Shown here: piece after piece, positions 46,257-55,554 of the stretch
Layout of the letters: each line of letters starts with the position of its first letter
Numbering within the stretch: the stretch's first letter is position 1
NCBI RefSeq assembly: GCF_013426915.1
Contig: NZ_AP023179.1
Span: 930,001 to 994,000 of the forward strand
Reading direction: 5' to 3'
Length of the DNA stretch: 64,000 bases
Source of the DNA: Paraburkholderia sp. PGU19
GTDB taxonomy: Bacteria > Pseudomonadota > Gammaproteobacteria > Burkholderiales > Burkholderiaceae
The notes under the pieces: generated by a model
The model's input: the letters and a program-made list of their open reading frames with translations, nothing else
The model's database searches: none
What the model was told of the DNA's origin: nothing
Made by a program: the position numbers and the translations under genes

Positions 46257-46615
46257 TTACGGCTTCGCTGTGTGCCACATGTCCTTGAAGCCGTCCCCTT
46301 CAGGTCGCCGGGCTTCTCGTCCTTCGCGAAGCGGTAGAGCGGCTTGCCTTTGTACGCCCACTGCTTCTGGCCGTCCGCGCCGTCGATCATGGTCCAGTCG
46401 CCCGAGGGCTTGTCGCTGGCTCCGGCGGCGGCGGCGGGCCATGCAGCCGCGCAACCACCCGAGCAGGCGCTCTTGCCCGGTGTCGTGTCCTTGTCGAAGG
46501 TGTAGAGCGTGCGTCCCTGTTCGTCGACGAAACGTCCGTCCATGGTTTTCGGCGGCGCGGCGAAGGTGGCCTGTTGCGCGGCGAGCGCGGCGATGAGAAG
46601 GAGAGTCTTGCGCAT
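46257..46615 (-). pseudogene. COG4315-type exported protein, C-terminal frameshift
   Basis: Small secreted protein with signal peptide MRKTLLLIAALAAQQATFA|AP. It has the repeated pattern of this family (GRTLYTFDKDTTPGKSACSGGCAAAWP and KGKPLYRFAKDEKPGD). The natural end DGFKDMWHTAKP is in another frame. A run of four C on the plus strand at 46295-46298 (five would restore the frame) causes the switch, and the unshifted frame runs on to 46190 with non-family residues. Restored length about 119 residues. Function unknown. Either a sequencing error or a damaged gene. Confidence 0.78.
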
Positions 46616-46776
46616 GATGCGGCTCCTGTTCTGACGTGTTGTGTATGGAGTTTATGCAATCGTTCGGTAGGTGCGCGCTTTAAATGCGTTGAATGTGCGC
46701 GCATCGAATAAACGGCTGGTGCGCCTTGTTATTCCATCCGTTGTTCGTCGAAAAGCGACCATCGCTTGCGTTAAAG

Positions 46777-46807
46777 AAGGCCCGTCTTGTTTGAGAGCGG
46801 GCCTTTT
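46777..46807 (+). terminator. intrinsic terminator-like hairpin in a gene-free stretch
   Basis: Stem AAGGCCCG / CGGGCCTT with a 13-base loop and a T-run on the plus strand. No plus-strand gene precedes it for about 580 bp. The 375-bp gap 46616-46990 otherwise shows only the promoter side of the COG4315 gene and the leader of the glycosyltransferase. It may end an unannotated small RNA. Confidence 0.55.
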
Positions 46808-46990
46808 CATTTCCGTTTGTTCTGATCTGACCACGCTCTGGCTGTCCCGGAAGTCTAAAAGGGGCGCGACCCGGCCGGTATAATTCCCCTGATCTATCAA
46901 GAGGCAATGCAAATTGCATTGCGCCGGCCTGCACTGTTCGACGCGGGCCGAGCGGCGAATTCAAGCCCTCGCATACGGGGAACGCCGGGA

Positions 46991-48118
46991 ATGAAAATAC
47001 TATTGACCAACTTCCATAGCGGTCGTGGAGGCGGTCACGACACGTACGTCGTTTCTATTGCGCGGGCCTTGGCCGCGCGTCACGAAGTCTTCGTCGGTGC
47101 GCCGAAAACCAGCAGGCTGTTGCAGTACGCAAGTGGCGTTGCCAATATCCGCGCACTGCCAATGGAGTTTCCCGCCAAGCTCAAGGAACTCGGGCGCCTT
47201 GTCGGTGCGATCCGGGCACTGCGCGCACTGCTCGAGCGCGAGCGCTTCGACGTGGTTCATATGAACGGCTCGCCTGATCATCGGCTCGTGATGCTGGCGA
47301 CGCTGTTCGCCCCGTTCAAGCGGCCGTATTGCGTGTACACCAAGCACAACACGATCCGCGTCAAGCGCGATTTCATGACGAAGCTCAAGGCGCGGCGCGC
47401 GACGCATCATGTGATCGCCGTGTCGAAGCCAGCGGCGCAATTGCTCGAAGGGTCGGTGTATGCGGACTGCGGGTTATCGGTGATTCCGAATGGCGTCGAC
47501 ATCGATTTTTATGCGCCTTTCGACGACGCAGCGGCCGCGCTCAGGCGCGATGCGCTTCTCGGTGCGAAACATGCCGGAAAGCTGGTGGTCGGCACGATCA
47601 CCGGGTTCGACTGGTACAAGGGGACGATGGACATGGTGGCGGCCGTCGCCGCGTTGCCTGAGGATCTGCGCAAACAGGTCGTGCTGGTGGTTGTCGGCAC
47701 GGAGCCGAATGACGAGCAACGCAAGGTCATCGACTCGCTGGGCATGGACGAGCACTTGTTGATCATCGGCTTCACGGACGACGTGCGCGACTATATCGCG
47801 ACGTTCGATGCCGGCTTCATGGTGTCGTACGCGGTGGAAAGCAGCTCGTTCGCGTGCCGCGAGATGATGGCGATGGGGCGGCCGGTGCTCCTCACGCGCT
47901 ACGCAAGCTTGCCCGAGAACGTCGACGAAGGCGTCGACGGCTGGATCGTCGAGCCGCGCGACACGCAGGCGATGACCGGGCGGCTGCGCGCGATGCTCGC
48001 AAACCGCGGCCAGTTACGCGCGATGGGGCGACATGCGCGTGCGAAAGCGGTCCGGGAGTTCTGCAACAGCAAGTTCATTCAGGAAACGGAAGAGGTGTAC
48101 GAGCGCGCCGCAGTGTGA
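46991..48118 (+). CDS. GT4-family glycosyltransferase
   Basis: Group 1 glycosyltransferase of 375 residues starting at MKILLTNFHSGRGGGHDTYV; the upstream in-frame stretch is leader. N-domain RGGGHDTYVVSIARALA, DVVHMNGSPDHR; C-domain VGTITGFDWYKGTMDMV, and the donor-binding SYAVESSSFACREMMAMGRPVLLT followed by NVDEGVDGWIVEP, equivalent to the E-x7-E motif. Predicted to add a nucleotide-sugar to lipopolysaccharide or another surface glycan. It is alone on its strand and ends at a terminator. Confidence 0.88.
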   Translation: MKILLTNFHSGRGGGHDTYVVSIARALAARHEVFVGAPKTSRLLQYASGVANIRALPMEFPAKLKELGRLVGAIRALRALLERERFDVVHMNGSPDHRLVMLATLFAPFKRPYCVYTKHNTIRVKRDFMTKLKARRATHHVIAVSKPAAQLLEGSVYADCGLSVIPNGVDIDFYAPFDDAAAALRRDALLGAKHAGKLVVGTITGFDWYKGTMDMVAAVAALPEDLRKQVVLVVVGTEPNDEQRKVIDSLGMDEHLLIIGFTDDVRDYIATFDAGFMVSYAVESSSFACREMMAMGRPVLLTRYASLPENVDEGVDGWIVEPRDTQAMTGRLRAMLANRGQLRAMGRHARAKAVREFCNSKFIQETEEVYERAAV

Positions 48119-48156
48119 TCGTTCCTGCTCTGCGAATGTCGGGCAACCGGCGTGCG

Positions 48157-48194
48157 GCCCGCGCAGCATGATGCTGCCGCGGGCTTTATTTTTT
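48157..48194 (+). terminator. intrinsic terminator after the GT4 gene
   Basis: Stem GCCCGCGCAGC ... GCTGCCGCGGGC with one bulge, followed by TTTATTTTTT. Confidence 0.88.
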
Positions 48195-48219
48195 GGGGGA
48201 AGGGACGTATAGCGCGTGG

Positions 48220-48471
48220 TTACGCGCGGACGAGCGTCGCGCCACAGGTCGTGATGTCGCCGATGTAGGCGATGCGCTTGCCGTTGTGCCGGCGTCGGCC
48301 GCTAGCGATGATCGGATATTTGCCGCCGCAGCGCGGACATGCGACCAGGTGACCGTCGAGCGCAATGGCGATACCTTCATCGGTCAGATCCTGCGTCGCC
48401 TCGACGATCTTGCCGCCGTGGTCGGTGGCGTCACCGAGGCGGGCCATGATGGGGTCGTCTGTGTAGCTCAT
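48220..48471 (-). CDS. PAAR-domain protein
   Basis: PAAR protein of 83 residues. Start at MSYTDDPIMARLGD because GGGAG lies nine bases upstream; an ATG three codons earlier would touch the SD. Family marks: LGDATDHGGKIVEA, VACPRCGGKYPIIA and IGDITTCGATLV. PAAR proteins cap the VgrG spike of type VI secretion systems. Here it stands alone, with no vgrG or effector beside it. It may be loaded in trans. Confidence 0.85.
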   Translation of the reverse strand: MSYTDDPIMARLGDATDHGGKIVEATQDLTDEGIAIALDGHLVACPRCGGKYPIIASGRRRHNGKRIAYIGDITTCGATLVRA

Positions 48472-48670
48472 TGTGTGCATCTCCCGTTTGGTTAGTTGTA
48501 CTGGGCGGATAGGGCGTACCGTCGGACTTGAAGACGGCCGTTCATTTGACGTCAGGTCAACCGCAGTGACTATCAGAAAAGGTTGAAAACGGGGTGCGAA
48601 CGGGTGTCGGATGCGCGGGATGAGGGGGGCGAACCGGCGCCCGTGGTACTCGCGTGCGGCCGAAGTCAAC

Positions 48671-48705
48671 AAAAAACCCGCAGAGCGCTTCGCTGTGCGG
48701 GTTTT
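48671..48705 (-). terminator. intrinsic terminator of ssrA
   Basis: On the minus strand, AAAACCCGCACAGCG / CGCTCTGCGGGTTTTTT forms a hairpin with a six-T tail just after the tmRNA gene. Confidence 0.88.
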
Positions 48706-48737
48706 CGTACTGCGGCGTGCTGCACCGTATTGAATAT

Positions 48738-49107
48738 TGGTGGAGGCGGCGGGAATCGAACCCGCGTCCAGAAGTCCTCTACGACTAGTTCTACATGTTT
48801 AGTTCTGTCATTTGATTTAACCGTAGCGACGCGGACGAACACGCTGCACTACAGCGATTCACTAAATTTTCGACCCGGACGTCGTGACGCCGCCAAGGCT
48901 TAACTGACGTATATGACCTCTGTCGGTATTGCTACCGGTCTTGCGACACTAGCCCGTCAGTGAACTAGGCAGAGGACGGCGGCCCTTAGGCTGCCAGTGC
49001 GAACGTATCGTCGTTTGCAGTTACGTTTTTCCCATTGATTAACGAGGTGACGGGTCCTCGACATGCCCTAGCCGCTTCGCAACCCCTGTCGAAACCAGGT
49101 CGCCCCC
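48738..49107 (-). ncRNA. ssrA: transfer-messenger RNA (tmRNA)
   Basis: tmRNA of about 370 nt. The 5' end GGGGGCGACC pairs with the 3' acceptor CGCCTCC-ACCA, and CCA is encoded. The T-loop GGTTCGATTCC is near the 3' end. The tag frame GCA AAC GAC GAT ACG ... GCC TAA (48986-49018) encodes ANDDTFALAA and stop, a betaproteobacterial-type degradation tag. It rescues stalled ribosomes together with SmpB. The 3' region is a standard single-piece form. Confidence 0.96.
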
Positions 49108-49144
49108 ACAGAAGGAATGAGCCACGCAAGTGGCTCAATGAACC

Positions 49145-49173
49145 ATTTTACAGTAGCGGGGCCCGAGAGTCAC
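49145..49173 (-). promoter_or_regulatory. ssrA promoter
   Basis: On the minus strand a -35-like GTGACT (49168-49173) and a -10 TAAAAT (49145-49150) are 17 bp apart. Transcription would start about 35-40 nt before the mature tmRNA. The leader (about 49120-49137) contains GAGCCAC-TTGC-GTGGCTC, a perfect hairpin that could guide 5' processing by RNase P. Confidence 0.65.
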
Positions 49174-49215
49174 GGCGAAACGAACGCGCGCTCCCGCACG
49201 CAGCGGATGGGGCCG

Positions 49216-49929
49216 TCAACTGATGTCGCGCAGCAGGTTGTGCAGTTCGCCCGTTGTCTTGACGACATGCTGGGCGTGCCATTGCGTAGGCGGAATGTCG
49301 TTGCCGCAATAACCATACGCCGCCGCGACGGTCACCATGCCGGCCGCAAAGCCCGCTTGCACATCGCGCAGATCGTCGCCGACATAGACGATCCGCTCCG
49401 GCGGCAGGTCCAGTTCCTTCGCGGCGTGCAGGAGCGGCGCGGGATGGGGCTTCGAATGCGGCGTCGTGTCGCCGCTGACGACGCAGCCTGCACGCGCCCC
49501 CAGCCCCAGCTGGGCGACGAGCGGCTCCGTCAGCCGCGCGACCTTGTTCGTCACGATGCCCCAGCGCACGCCGCGCGCGTCGAGGTCATCGAGAATGTCA
49601 CCAATGCCTGGGAACAGTAGCGTTTCGATGCATAGATCCGCTTCGTAGTTTGCCAAGAACTCGTCGCGCATGGACGTGTAGTCGTGATGGTCGGGGCCGA
49701 TGCCAAACGCGCCGCCGAGCAGGCCGCGCGCGCCCGCTGACGCGAGCGGGCGCAGCTGTTCCAGCGGCACCATCTCGAGGCCGCGCTCATGGCGCATCTT
49801 GTTGACGGCTGCGGCGAGGTCGGGCGCGGTGTCGGCAAGCGTACCGTCGAGGTCGAACAGAATGCCCTGGCAAAGACCGACAGATGCTTCTTCGTCTTCG
49901 CGCTGTGGCAGGGGCGTGGGATCGCTCAT
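49216..49929 (-). CDS. gph: phosphoglycolate phosphatase
   Basis: HAD-superfamily phosphatase of 237 residues; start at MSDPTPLPQRED, whereas the upstream in-frame stretch is inside ubiG. Motif I ILFDLDGTLADTAPDL, motif II GIVTNKV, and the Lys/Asp motifs KPHPAPLL and YVGDDLRDVQAGFAAG are readable. It removes 2-phosphoglycolate from oxidative damage repair or RubisCO-type side reactions. It follows ubiG by 16 bp, a pairing typical of Burkholderiaceae. Confidence 0.93.
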   Translation of the reverse strand: MSDPTPLPQREDEEASVGLCQGILFDLDGTLADTAPDLAAAVNKMRHERGLEMVPLEQLRPLASAGARGLLGGAFGIGPDHHDYTSMRDEFLANYEADLCIETLLFPGIGDILDDLDARGVRWGIVTNKVARLTEPLVAQLGLGARAGCVVSGDTTPHSKPHPAPLLHAAKELDLPPERIVYVGDDLRDVQAGFAAGMVTVAAAYGYCGNDIPPTQWHAQHVVKTTGELHNLLRDIS

Positions 49930-49945
49930 TGAAGTAGGCGCTGGA

Positions 49946-50644
49946 TCAGGCTTCGCGACGGCACGCGAGCATGTAGTTGACGTCGGTATCGTTCGACACG
50001 CCGAAATGGCGCGTGAGCGGGTTGTAGGTGATGCCCTTGATTTCGACGGTGTGCAGATCCGCCGCGCGCGCGAAGCCGGCAAGCTCCGACGGACGGATGA
50101 AGCGGGCGTAGTCGTGCGTGCCCTTCGGCAGCATGCGCGCGATGTACTCCGCGCCGACCACCGCAAGCAGGTACGACTTCACATTGCGATTGAGCGTCGA
50201 AAAGAACACCCAGCCGCCCGGCTTGACGAGCGTCTTGCACGCTTCGACGACCTTCGACGGGTCGGGCACGTGCTCCAGCATTTCCATGCAGGTGACGACA
50301 TCGAACGAGGCAGGTTCGCGGGCCGCCAGCACCTCTGCGGCGATCTCCTCGTAATTTACCGTTACACCACTTTCAAGGCTGTGAAGATCGGCGACGCCCA
50401 AGGCCTCATTGGAAAGGTCGATTCCCTTCACGTCGGCGCCCAAAGTCGCCATCGACTCCGACAGAATCCCGCCGCCGCAACCGATATCGAGCACGCGCTT
50501 GCCCGCGAGATGCGCGTGCGAGTCGATCCAGTTGAGCCGCACCGGATTCAGTTCGTGCAACGGTTTGAACTCGGCGTTCGGGTCCCACCAGCGATGCGCG
50601 AGATCGCTGAATTTCTGCAGTTCGTGGGGATCGGCATTGGTCAT
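49946..50644 (-). CDS. ubiG: ubiquinone biosynthesis O-methyltransferase UbiG
   Basis: SAM-dependent O-methyltransferase of 232 residues catalysing two O-methylations in ubiquinone synthesis. Start [21 protein letters not shown]. Signature blocks: [32 protein letters not shown] (SAM motif I), [11 protein letters not shown] and [16 protein letters not shown]. Upstream in-frame codons are in the ompA-ubiG gap and lack support. Co-transcribed with gph. Confidence 0.95.
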   Translation of the reverse strand: MTNADPHELQKFSDLAHRWWDPNAEFKPLHELNPVRLNWIDSHAHLAGKRVLDIGCGGGILSESMATLGADVKGIDLSNEALGVADLHSLESGVTVNYEEIAAEVLAAREPASFDVVTCMEMLEHVPDPSKVVEACKTLVKPGGWVFFSTLNRNVKSYLLAVVGAEYIARMLPKGTHDYARFIRPSELAGFARAADLHTVEIKGITYNPLTRHFGVSNDTDVNYMLACRREA

Positions 50645-50789
50645 GACGGATGCGGCCTCGAAGGCGGGAGGGCGGGTGGATCGGAGAAACCCTGAGTATA
50701 TAGGGCTGCGCACGGGGCGGCAAAAAGCGCCCGGTCGCGCGTGTTGTGTGTCGTCTCGCGCGGTAGCTGACGCCGCGCAGGCGGAGCAT

Positions 50790-50818
50790 AAAAAAAGCCC
50801 CGCCGAAGCGGGGCTTTG
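50790..50818 (-). terminator. intrinsic terminator of ompA
   Basis: AAAGCCCCGC-TTCG-GCGGGGCTTTTTTT on the minus strand, directly after the ompA stop. Confidence 0.92.
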
Positions 50819-50839
50819 CATACTGCGGTTTTTTGTAGC

Positions 50840-51490
50840 TTACTGCTTCGAAGTACCGACAACTTCGACTTCCACGCGACGATCCGGTGCGAGGCAGGCG
50901 ATGAGTTGCTTGCGGTTCTTCTGGTTGCAGCCCGTCGTAACCGGGTTGCGCTTGCCCTTGCCTTCCGTGTAGATACGGTTGGCTTCGATGCCCTTGCTGA
51001 CCAGGTATGCCTTGACAGCTTGTGCACGACGCAGCGACAGACGGTCGTTGTACTTGTCCGAACCGATGCGGTCGGTGTAGCCGGTGGCCACGACGACTTC
51101 CAGGTTCAGGCCTTGAATCTTCGATGCGAGATCGTCCAGCTTTTCCTTGCCAGCCGGCTTCAGGATTGCCTTGTCGAAGTCGAACAGCGTGTCAGCTTGA
51201 TACGTGATCTTCTGGCTGGTGATAGCCGGAGCGACCGGTGCCGGAGGTGCCGGCGGCGTCGGTGCTTGTGCGACCAGTGCGCCATCGCACTTTGCGTTAG
51301 CCGTTGCCGGCGTCCAGAACGCGTCGCGCCAGCAAAGCTCATTCGTGCCGTTCATCCACACGTATTCGCCGGTGCCGTTCACCCAGTTGTCGTTCGTGGC
51401 TTGTCGCGACGCCGGCACCGACTGTGCCATAGCGGATGCAGCCATAACTGCGGTAGCTGCAATGAACGCGAGCTTTGAAAGTTTATTCAT
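50840..51490 (-). CDS. ompA: OmpA-family outer-membrane protein
   Basis: Protein of 216 residues with a signal peptide (MNKLSKLAFIAATAVMAASAMA|Q) and a good SD (GAGAGGAG). N-terminal short domain WVNGTGEYVWMNGTNELCWRD with a Cys pair, a Pro/Ala linker, then a C-terminal peptidoglycan-binding OmpA domain (TLFDFDKAILKPAGKEKLDD, ATGYTDRIGSDKYNDRLSLRRAQAVKAYL). It has no eight-strand barrel, so it is more Pal/RmpM-like than enteric OmpA. Upstream of gyrA on the opposite strand, as in Burkholderia. Confidence 0.92.
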   Translation of the reverse strand: MNKLSKLAFIAATAVMAASAMAQSVPASRQATNDNWVNGTGEYVWMNGTNELCWRDAFWTPATANAKCDGALVAQAPTPPAPPAPVAPAITSQKITYQADTLFDFDKAILKPAGKEKLDDLASKIQGLNLEVVVATGYTDRIGSDKYNDRLSLRRAQAVKAYLVSKGIEANRIYTEGKGKRNPVTTGCNQKNRKQLIACLAPDRRVEVEVVGTSKQ

Positions 51491-51992
51491 ATTTCTCCTC
51501 TCGAAATTGAGATTACCGCAGGTTTACTGCGAGCCTGTTGACAAAGACCAGTCATACATTGCTCGAAGTATAACATCGGTGCGGAACAAAAGACGCTGTG
51601 CGTAGACTTCGAGCAGTGTCTAACTTTGTGCGTTGGCATTTTGCCATATCGTTCCCTTCCGACGATAAAAAAATCCGCCCCCTATTCATACGCCCGGTCG
51701 AATGTGGTGCATGCGCAACAAAAGGTGTCAAGTTCGTCAAGAGCCCGCCGGAGGCCGTTTCGGGAGGTTTGCGAGACAGCATTTTCCGGGCCTGGTCACC
51801 ACGGTCGCGAGGCGCTTCCAGGTGCCGTTTTCGCGCGTCCCACTAATAGGTATACGCATGTCGCCGGGAGCGGATGCGGCGCATGGTAGAATCGCGTGAT
51901 GCGCTGCGCTCGCAGATGCATAGGGGTAGGCCCAAGCGGTGAGGTGAAGAACGCGTTTCCCTCATCGTCTTCGCGCGTAAACGATACGGACA
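51491..51992. promoter_or_regulatory. ompA-gyrA divergent region with a candidate gyrA promoter
   Basis: About 500 bp without a gene. For gyrA a -35 TTGCCA (51641-51646) and -10 GATAAA (51664-51669) are 17 bp apart, a plausible promoter about 320 bp upstream of the start. The minus-strand ompA leader has the SD. No other feature is recognised. Confidence 0.35.
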
Positions 51993-54620
51993 ATGGATCA
52001 ATTCGCCAAAGAGACTCTACCAATCTCCCTAGAGGAGGAAATGCGCCGCTCGTATATCGAGTACGCGATGAGCGTGATTGTAGGGCGCGCGCTTCCCGAT
52101 GTCCGCGATGGTCTGAAGCCGGTTCACCGGCGCGTGCTGTACGCCATGCACGAGCTGAACAACGACTGGAACCGGGCGTACAAGAAGTCGGCGCGTATCG
52201 TCGGCGATGTGATCGGTAAGTATCACCCGCACGGCGACTCGGCTGTATACGACACGATCGTCCGCATGGCGCAGGATTTTTCGCTGCGCTACATGCTCGT
52301 CGACGGACAAGGCAATTTCGGGTCAGTCGACGGCGACAACGCCGCGGCGATGCGTTACACCGAAATCCGCATGGCGAAGATCGGCCACGAGCTGCTCGCC
52401 GACATCGACAAGGAAACGGTCGACTTCCAGCCGAACTACGACGGCAGCGAAAACGAACCGACCATTCTGCCCGCGCGCATCCCGAACCTGCTGATCAACG
52501 GCTCGTCGGGCATTGCTGTCGGCATGGCGACGAATATTCCGCCGCACAATCTGACCGAAATCGTCGACGCCTGCCATCACCTGCTGAAGAACCCGGAAGC
52601 GACGATCGACGAGCTGATCGAGATCGTGCCGGCGCCGGATTTCCCGACGGCGGGCATCATCTATGGCGTCGCCGGCGTGCGCGACGGCTACCGCACGGGG
52701 CGCGGGCGCGTCGTGATGCGCGCGACCACGCACTTTGAAGAGATCGATCGCGGCCAGCGCATGGCGATCATCGTCGACGAACTGCCGTACCAGGTGAACA
52801 AGCGTTCGCTGCTCGAGCGGATTGCCGAGCTTGTGAATGAGAAAAAGCTGGAAGGCATCTCGGACATTCGCGACGAATCCGACAAGAGCGGCATGCGCGT
52901 CGTGATCGAGCTGAAGCGCGGCGAAGTGCCTGAGGTCATTCTCAACAATCTGTACAAGGCGACGCAGCTTCAGGACACGTTCGGCATGAACATGGTCGCG
53001 CTGGTCGATGGCCAGCCGAAGCTGCTGAACCTGAAGGAAATGCTGTCGCATTTCCTGTCGCACCGTCGCGAAGTATTGACGCGGCGCACTGTATACGAAT
53101 TGCGCAAGGCGCGCGAACGCGGCCACGTGCTCGAAGGCCTCGCCGTCGCGCTCGCCAACATCGACGATTTCATCGCGATCATCAAGGCCGCGCCGACGCC
53201 GCCCATCGCGAAGCAGGAGTTGATGGACCGCCCGTGGGATTCGTCGATCGTGCGCGAAATGCTGCAGCGCGCGGAGACGGACAATGCTTCGTCGGGCGGC
53301 CGCGCCGCGTACCGTCCGGAAGGGTTGAACCCGGCGTATGGCATGCAGGCCGACGGACTCTACCGTCTGTCGGACACGCAGGCGCAGGAAATTTTGCAGA
53401 TGCGTCTGCAACGCCTGACGGGCCTCGAGCAGGACAAGATCCTCAGTGAGTATCGTGACGTGATGACGCAGATCGCCGATTTGCTGGATATCCTCGCGCG
53501 TCCCGAGCGCATAACTTCGATCATCTTCGACGAACTCACCTCGATCAAGGGCGAATTCGGCGACGAGCGCCGCTCGCGCATCGAGATGAACGCGACCGAG
53601 CTGAACACGGAAGACCTCATCACGCCGCAGGACATGGTCGTGACGATGTCGCACTCCGGTTACGTGAAATCGCAGCCGTTGTCCGAATATCGCGCCCAGA
53701 AGCGCGGAGGTCGCGGCAAGCAGGCGACGCAGATGAAGGAAGACGACTGGATCGACACGCTCTTCATCGCGAACACGCATGACCACATCCTGTGCTTCTC
53801 GAACCGCGGCCGCGTTTACTGGCTGAAGGTTTACGAAGTGCCGCAGGGCTCGCGCAATTCGCGCGGCCGTCCGATCGTCAACATGTTCCCGCTGCTGGAA
53901 GGCGAGAAGATCACTGTCGTGCTGCCCGTCAAGGAATTCTCGGCCGACAAGTTCATCTTCATGGCGACGGCCCTCGGCACGGTCAAGAAGACGCCGCTCG
54001 AAGCATTCAGCCGTCCGCTGAAGAAGGGCATCATCGCGGTCGGTCTCGATGACGGTGATTACCTGATCGGCGCGGCGATCACCGACGGCGAGCATGACGT
54101 GATGCTGTTCTCGGATTCGGGCAAGGCAGTCCGCTTCGACGAGAACGACGTTCGTCCGATGGGCCGTGAAGCGCGCGGCGTGCGCGGCATGCAGCTCGAA
54201 GACGGTCAGCAGGTGATTGCGCTGCTCGTCGCGGGCGACGAACAGGAGTCGGTGCTGACGGCAACGGAAAACGGCTACGGCAAGCGCACCCCGATCACGG
54301 AGTACACGCGCCACGGCCGCGGCACAAAGGGCATGATCGCGATCCAGACGTCTGAGCGTAACGGCAAGGTGGTCGCCGCGACGCTGGTCGACGCGGAAGC
54401 GCAGATCATGCTGATCACCAATACGGGCGTGCTGATCCGCACGCGTGTGTCGGAAATTCGAGAAATGGGCCGCGCTACGCAAGGTGTTACACTCATCAGC
54501 CTTGATGAAGGCACCAAGCTTTCCGGTCTGCAGCAGGTTGCTGAAGCGGAAGCAGACGTGGACGGCGACGCCGACGCGCCTGCGGACGAAGCGGGCGGCG
54601 ACGAAAACGAAGCGTCGTGA
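51993..54620 (+). CDS. gyrA: DNA gyrase subunit A
   Basis: Full-length GyrA of 875 residues, start [27 protein letters not shown]. Catalytic Tyr122 is in [11 protein letters not shown]. The quinolone-resistance region [19 protein letters not shown] has Ser83 and Asp87 in E. coli numbering, the sensitive form. The C-terminal beta-pinwheel contains the GyrA box as QKRGGRG. The acidic C-terminal tail ends [11 protein letters not shown]. It is followed by the DUF2059 gene after 116 bp and leads the supra-operon. Confidence 0.97.
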   Translation: MDQFAKETLPISLEEEMRRSYIEYAMSVIVGRALPDVRDGLKPVHRRVLYAMHELNNDWNRAYKKSARIVGDVIGKYHPHGDSAVYDTIVRMAQDFSLRYMLVDGQGNFGSVDGDNAAAMRYTEIRMAKIGHELLADIDKETVDFQPNYDGSENEPTILPARIPNLLINGSSGIAVGMATNIPPHNLTEIVDACHHLLKNPEATIDELIEIVPAPDFPTAGIIYGVAGVRDGYRTGRGRVVMRATTHFEEIDRGQRMAIIVDELPYQVNKRSLLERIAELVNEKKLEGISDIRDESDKSGMRVVIELKRGEVPEVILNNLYKATQLQDTFGMNMVALVDGQPKLLNLKEMLSHFLSHRREVLTRRTVYELRKARERGHVLEGLAVALANIDDFIAIIKAAPTPPIAKQELMDRPWDSSIVREMLQRAETDNASSGGRAAYRPEGLNPAYGMQADGLYRLSDTQAQEILQMRLQRLTGLEQDKILSEYRDVMTQIADLLDILARPERITSIIFDELTSIKGEFGDERRSRIEMNATELNTEDLITPQDMVVTMSHSGYVKSQPLSEYRAQKRGGRGKQATQMKEDDWIDTLFIANTHDHILCFSNRGRVYWLKVYEVPQGSRNSRGRPIVNMFPLLEGEKITVVLPVKEFSADKFIFMATALGTVKKTPLEAFSRPLKKGIIAVGLDDGDYLIGAAITDGEHDVMLFSDSGKAVRFDENDVRPMGREARGVRGMQLEDGQQVIALLVAGDEQESVLTATENGYGKRTPITEYTRHGRGTKGMIAIQTSERNGKVVAATLVDAEAQIMLITNTGVLIRTRVSEIREMGRATQGVTLISLDEGTKLSGLQQVAEAEADVDGDADAPADEAGGDENEAS

Positions 54621-54736
54621 TCCGCAGCGAAGCTTCTCAAGTAATGCGTAAAGCCACGCGGGCATGTTGAGCGCATCGGGCCGATGCGCCGCCTGCGCGG
54701 CGAAGCAGTTAGGTTAATTTCTCTTAGGGAGTAGTG

Positions 54737-55342
54737 ATGCAAAAACGTTTCAAGCAGTTGATGGTTCTGGCCGCTTTCGTCCCGACCCTCGCGATGGCGC
54801 AAGCGCTGCAAACCCAGCAGCCGGCTCCGGCTGCCCCGGCTGCCGCTGCCCCCGTCGACCCGGCGAAGCAGGCTGCCATCAAGAATCTGCTCGACGCGAT
54901 CGACGCACAGAAGCTGGTCGGCGCGATCGGCAACAGCGCGCAGATGCAGGCAAAGCAGCTCGTCCCGGCCATCCTGTCGGACGCGCTGTCGGAAAACAAG
55001 ACGATGACGGACAAGCAGAAGCAGGCTTCCGTGCCGTCGCTGCAGAAGAACGCCGTGCCGAAGCTGGTTGACTCGGCAGGCCAGGTCTTCGCAACGGACG
55101 CATTCAAGCAGGACGCGATGCAAGCTCAGTACGACGCCTACGCGAAGTACTACAGCACGCAGGAAATCAACGACCTGACCGCGTTCTACAAGAGCCCGAC
55201 GGGCCGCAAGTTCATCCAGGTTCAAGACCAGGTTGGCCGCGACGTCGTGAACGGTCTGATGCAGAAGTACATGCCGCAATCGATCAAGGCAACGCGCGAC
55301 CAGGCTGACAAGGAAGTCGCTTCCGTCAAGCCGGCGAAGTAA
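54737..55342 (+). CDS. DUF2059 exported protein
   Basis: Protein of 201 residues with a signal peptide (FKQLMVLAAFVPTLAMA|QA), start ATG five bases after AGGGAG. An Ala/Pro/Gln linker then the DUF2059 core: KYYSTQEINDLTAFYKSPTGRKFIQVQDQVGRDVV and MQKYMP. Function unknown; the same gene sits between gyrA and serC in Burkholderia. It ends before a terminator, so it is likely a separate unit from serC. Confidence 0.88.
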   Translation: MQKRFKQLMVLAAFVPTLAMAQALQTQQPAPAAPAAAAPVDPAKQAAIKNLLDAIDAQKLVGAIGNSAQMQAKQLVPAILSDALSENKTMTDKQKQASVPSLQKNAVPKLVDSAGQVFATDAFKQDAMQAQYDAYAKYYSTQEINDLTAFYKSPTGRKFIQVQDQVGRDVVNGLMQKYMPQSIKATRDQADKEVASVKPAK

Positions 55343-55457
55343 GCAGGTCGAACGAGGCTGAACGGCGCTCGGTGCGCCTGTCACGAGTGGCGTGAGAGGG
55401 AATGCGTTAATTCCCTTGAAACGCCGGGGTTTGGCGGGTTTCGAGCGTCAATGCGAT

Positions 55458-55497
55458 AATGGCCGTTTGCGCTTGCGCGCAGACGGCCATTTTCTTT
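55458..55497 (+). terminator. intrinsic terminator after the DUF2059 gene
   Basis: AATGGCCGT / ACGGCCATT stem with a 16-base loop and TTTCTTT tail, 60 bp before serC. Confidence 0.8.
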
Positions 55498-55554
55498 CAG
55501 GCGCGGTTTTCGGCTCTTTCCCATGCCGCGTGCCTGCTTCCCAGGGTTCTCACG

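Noticed and set aside
46671..46883. 70-codon frame across the orphan terminator
   Set aside because: It reads through a strong hairpin and has no domain or ribosome-binding site.
52323..54665. 780-codon minus-strand frame
   Set aside because: Antisense to gyrA, composition typical of a shadow frame.
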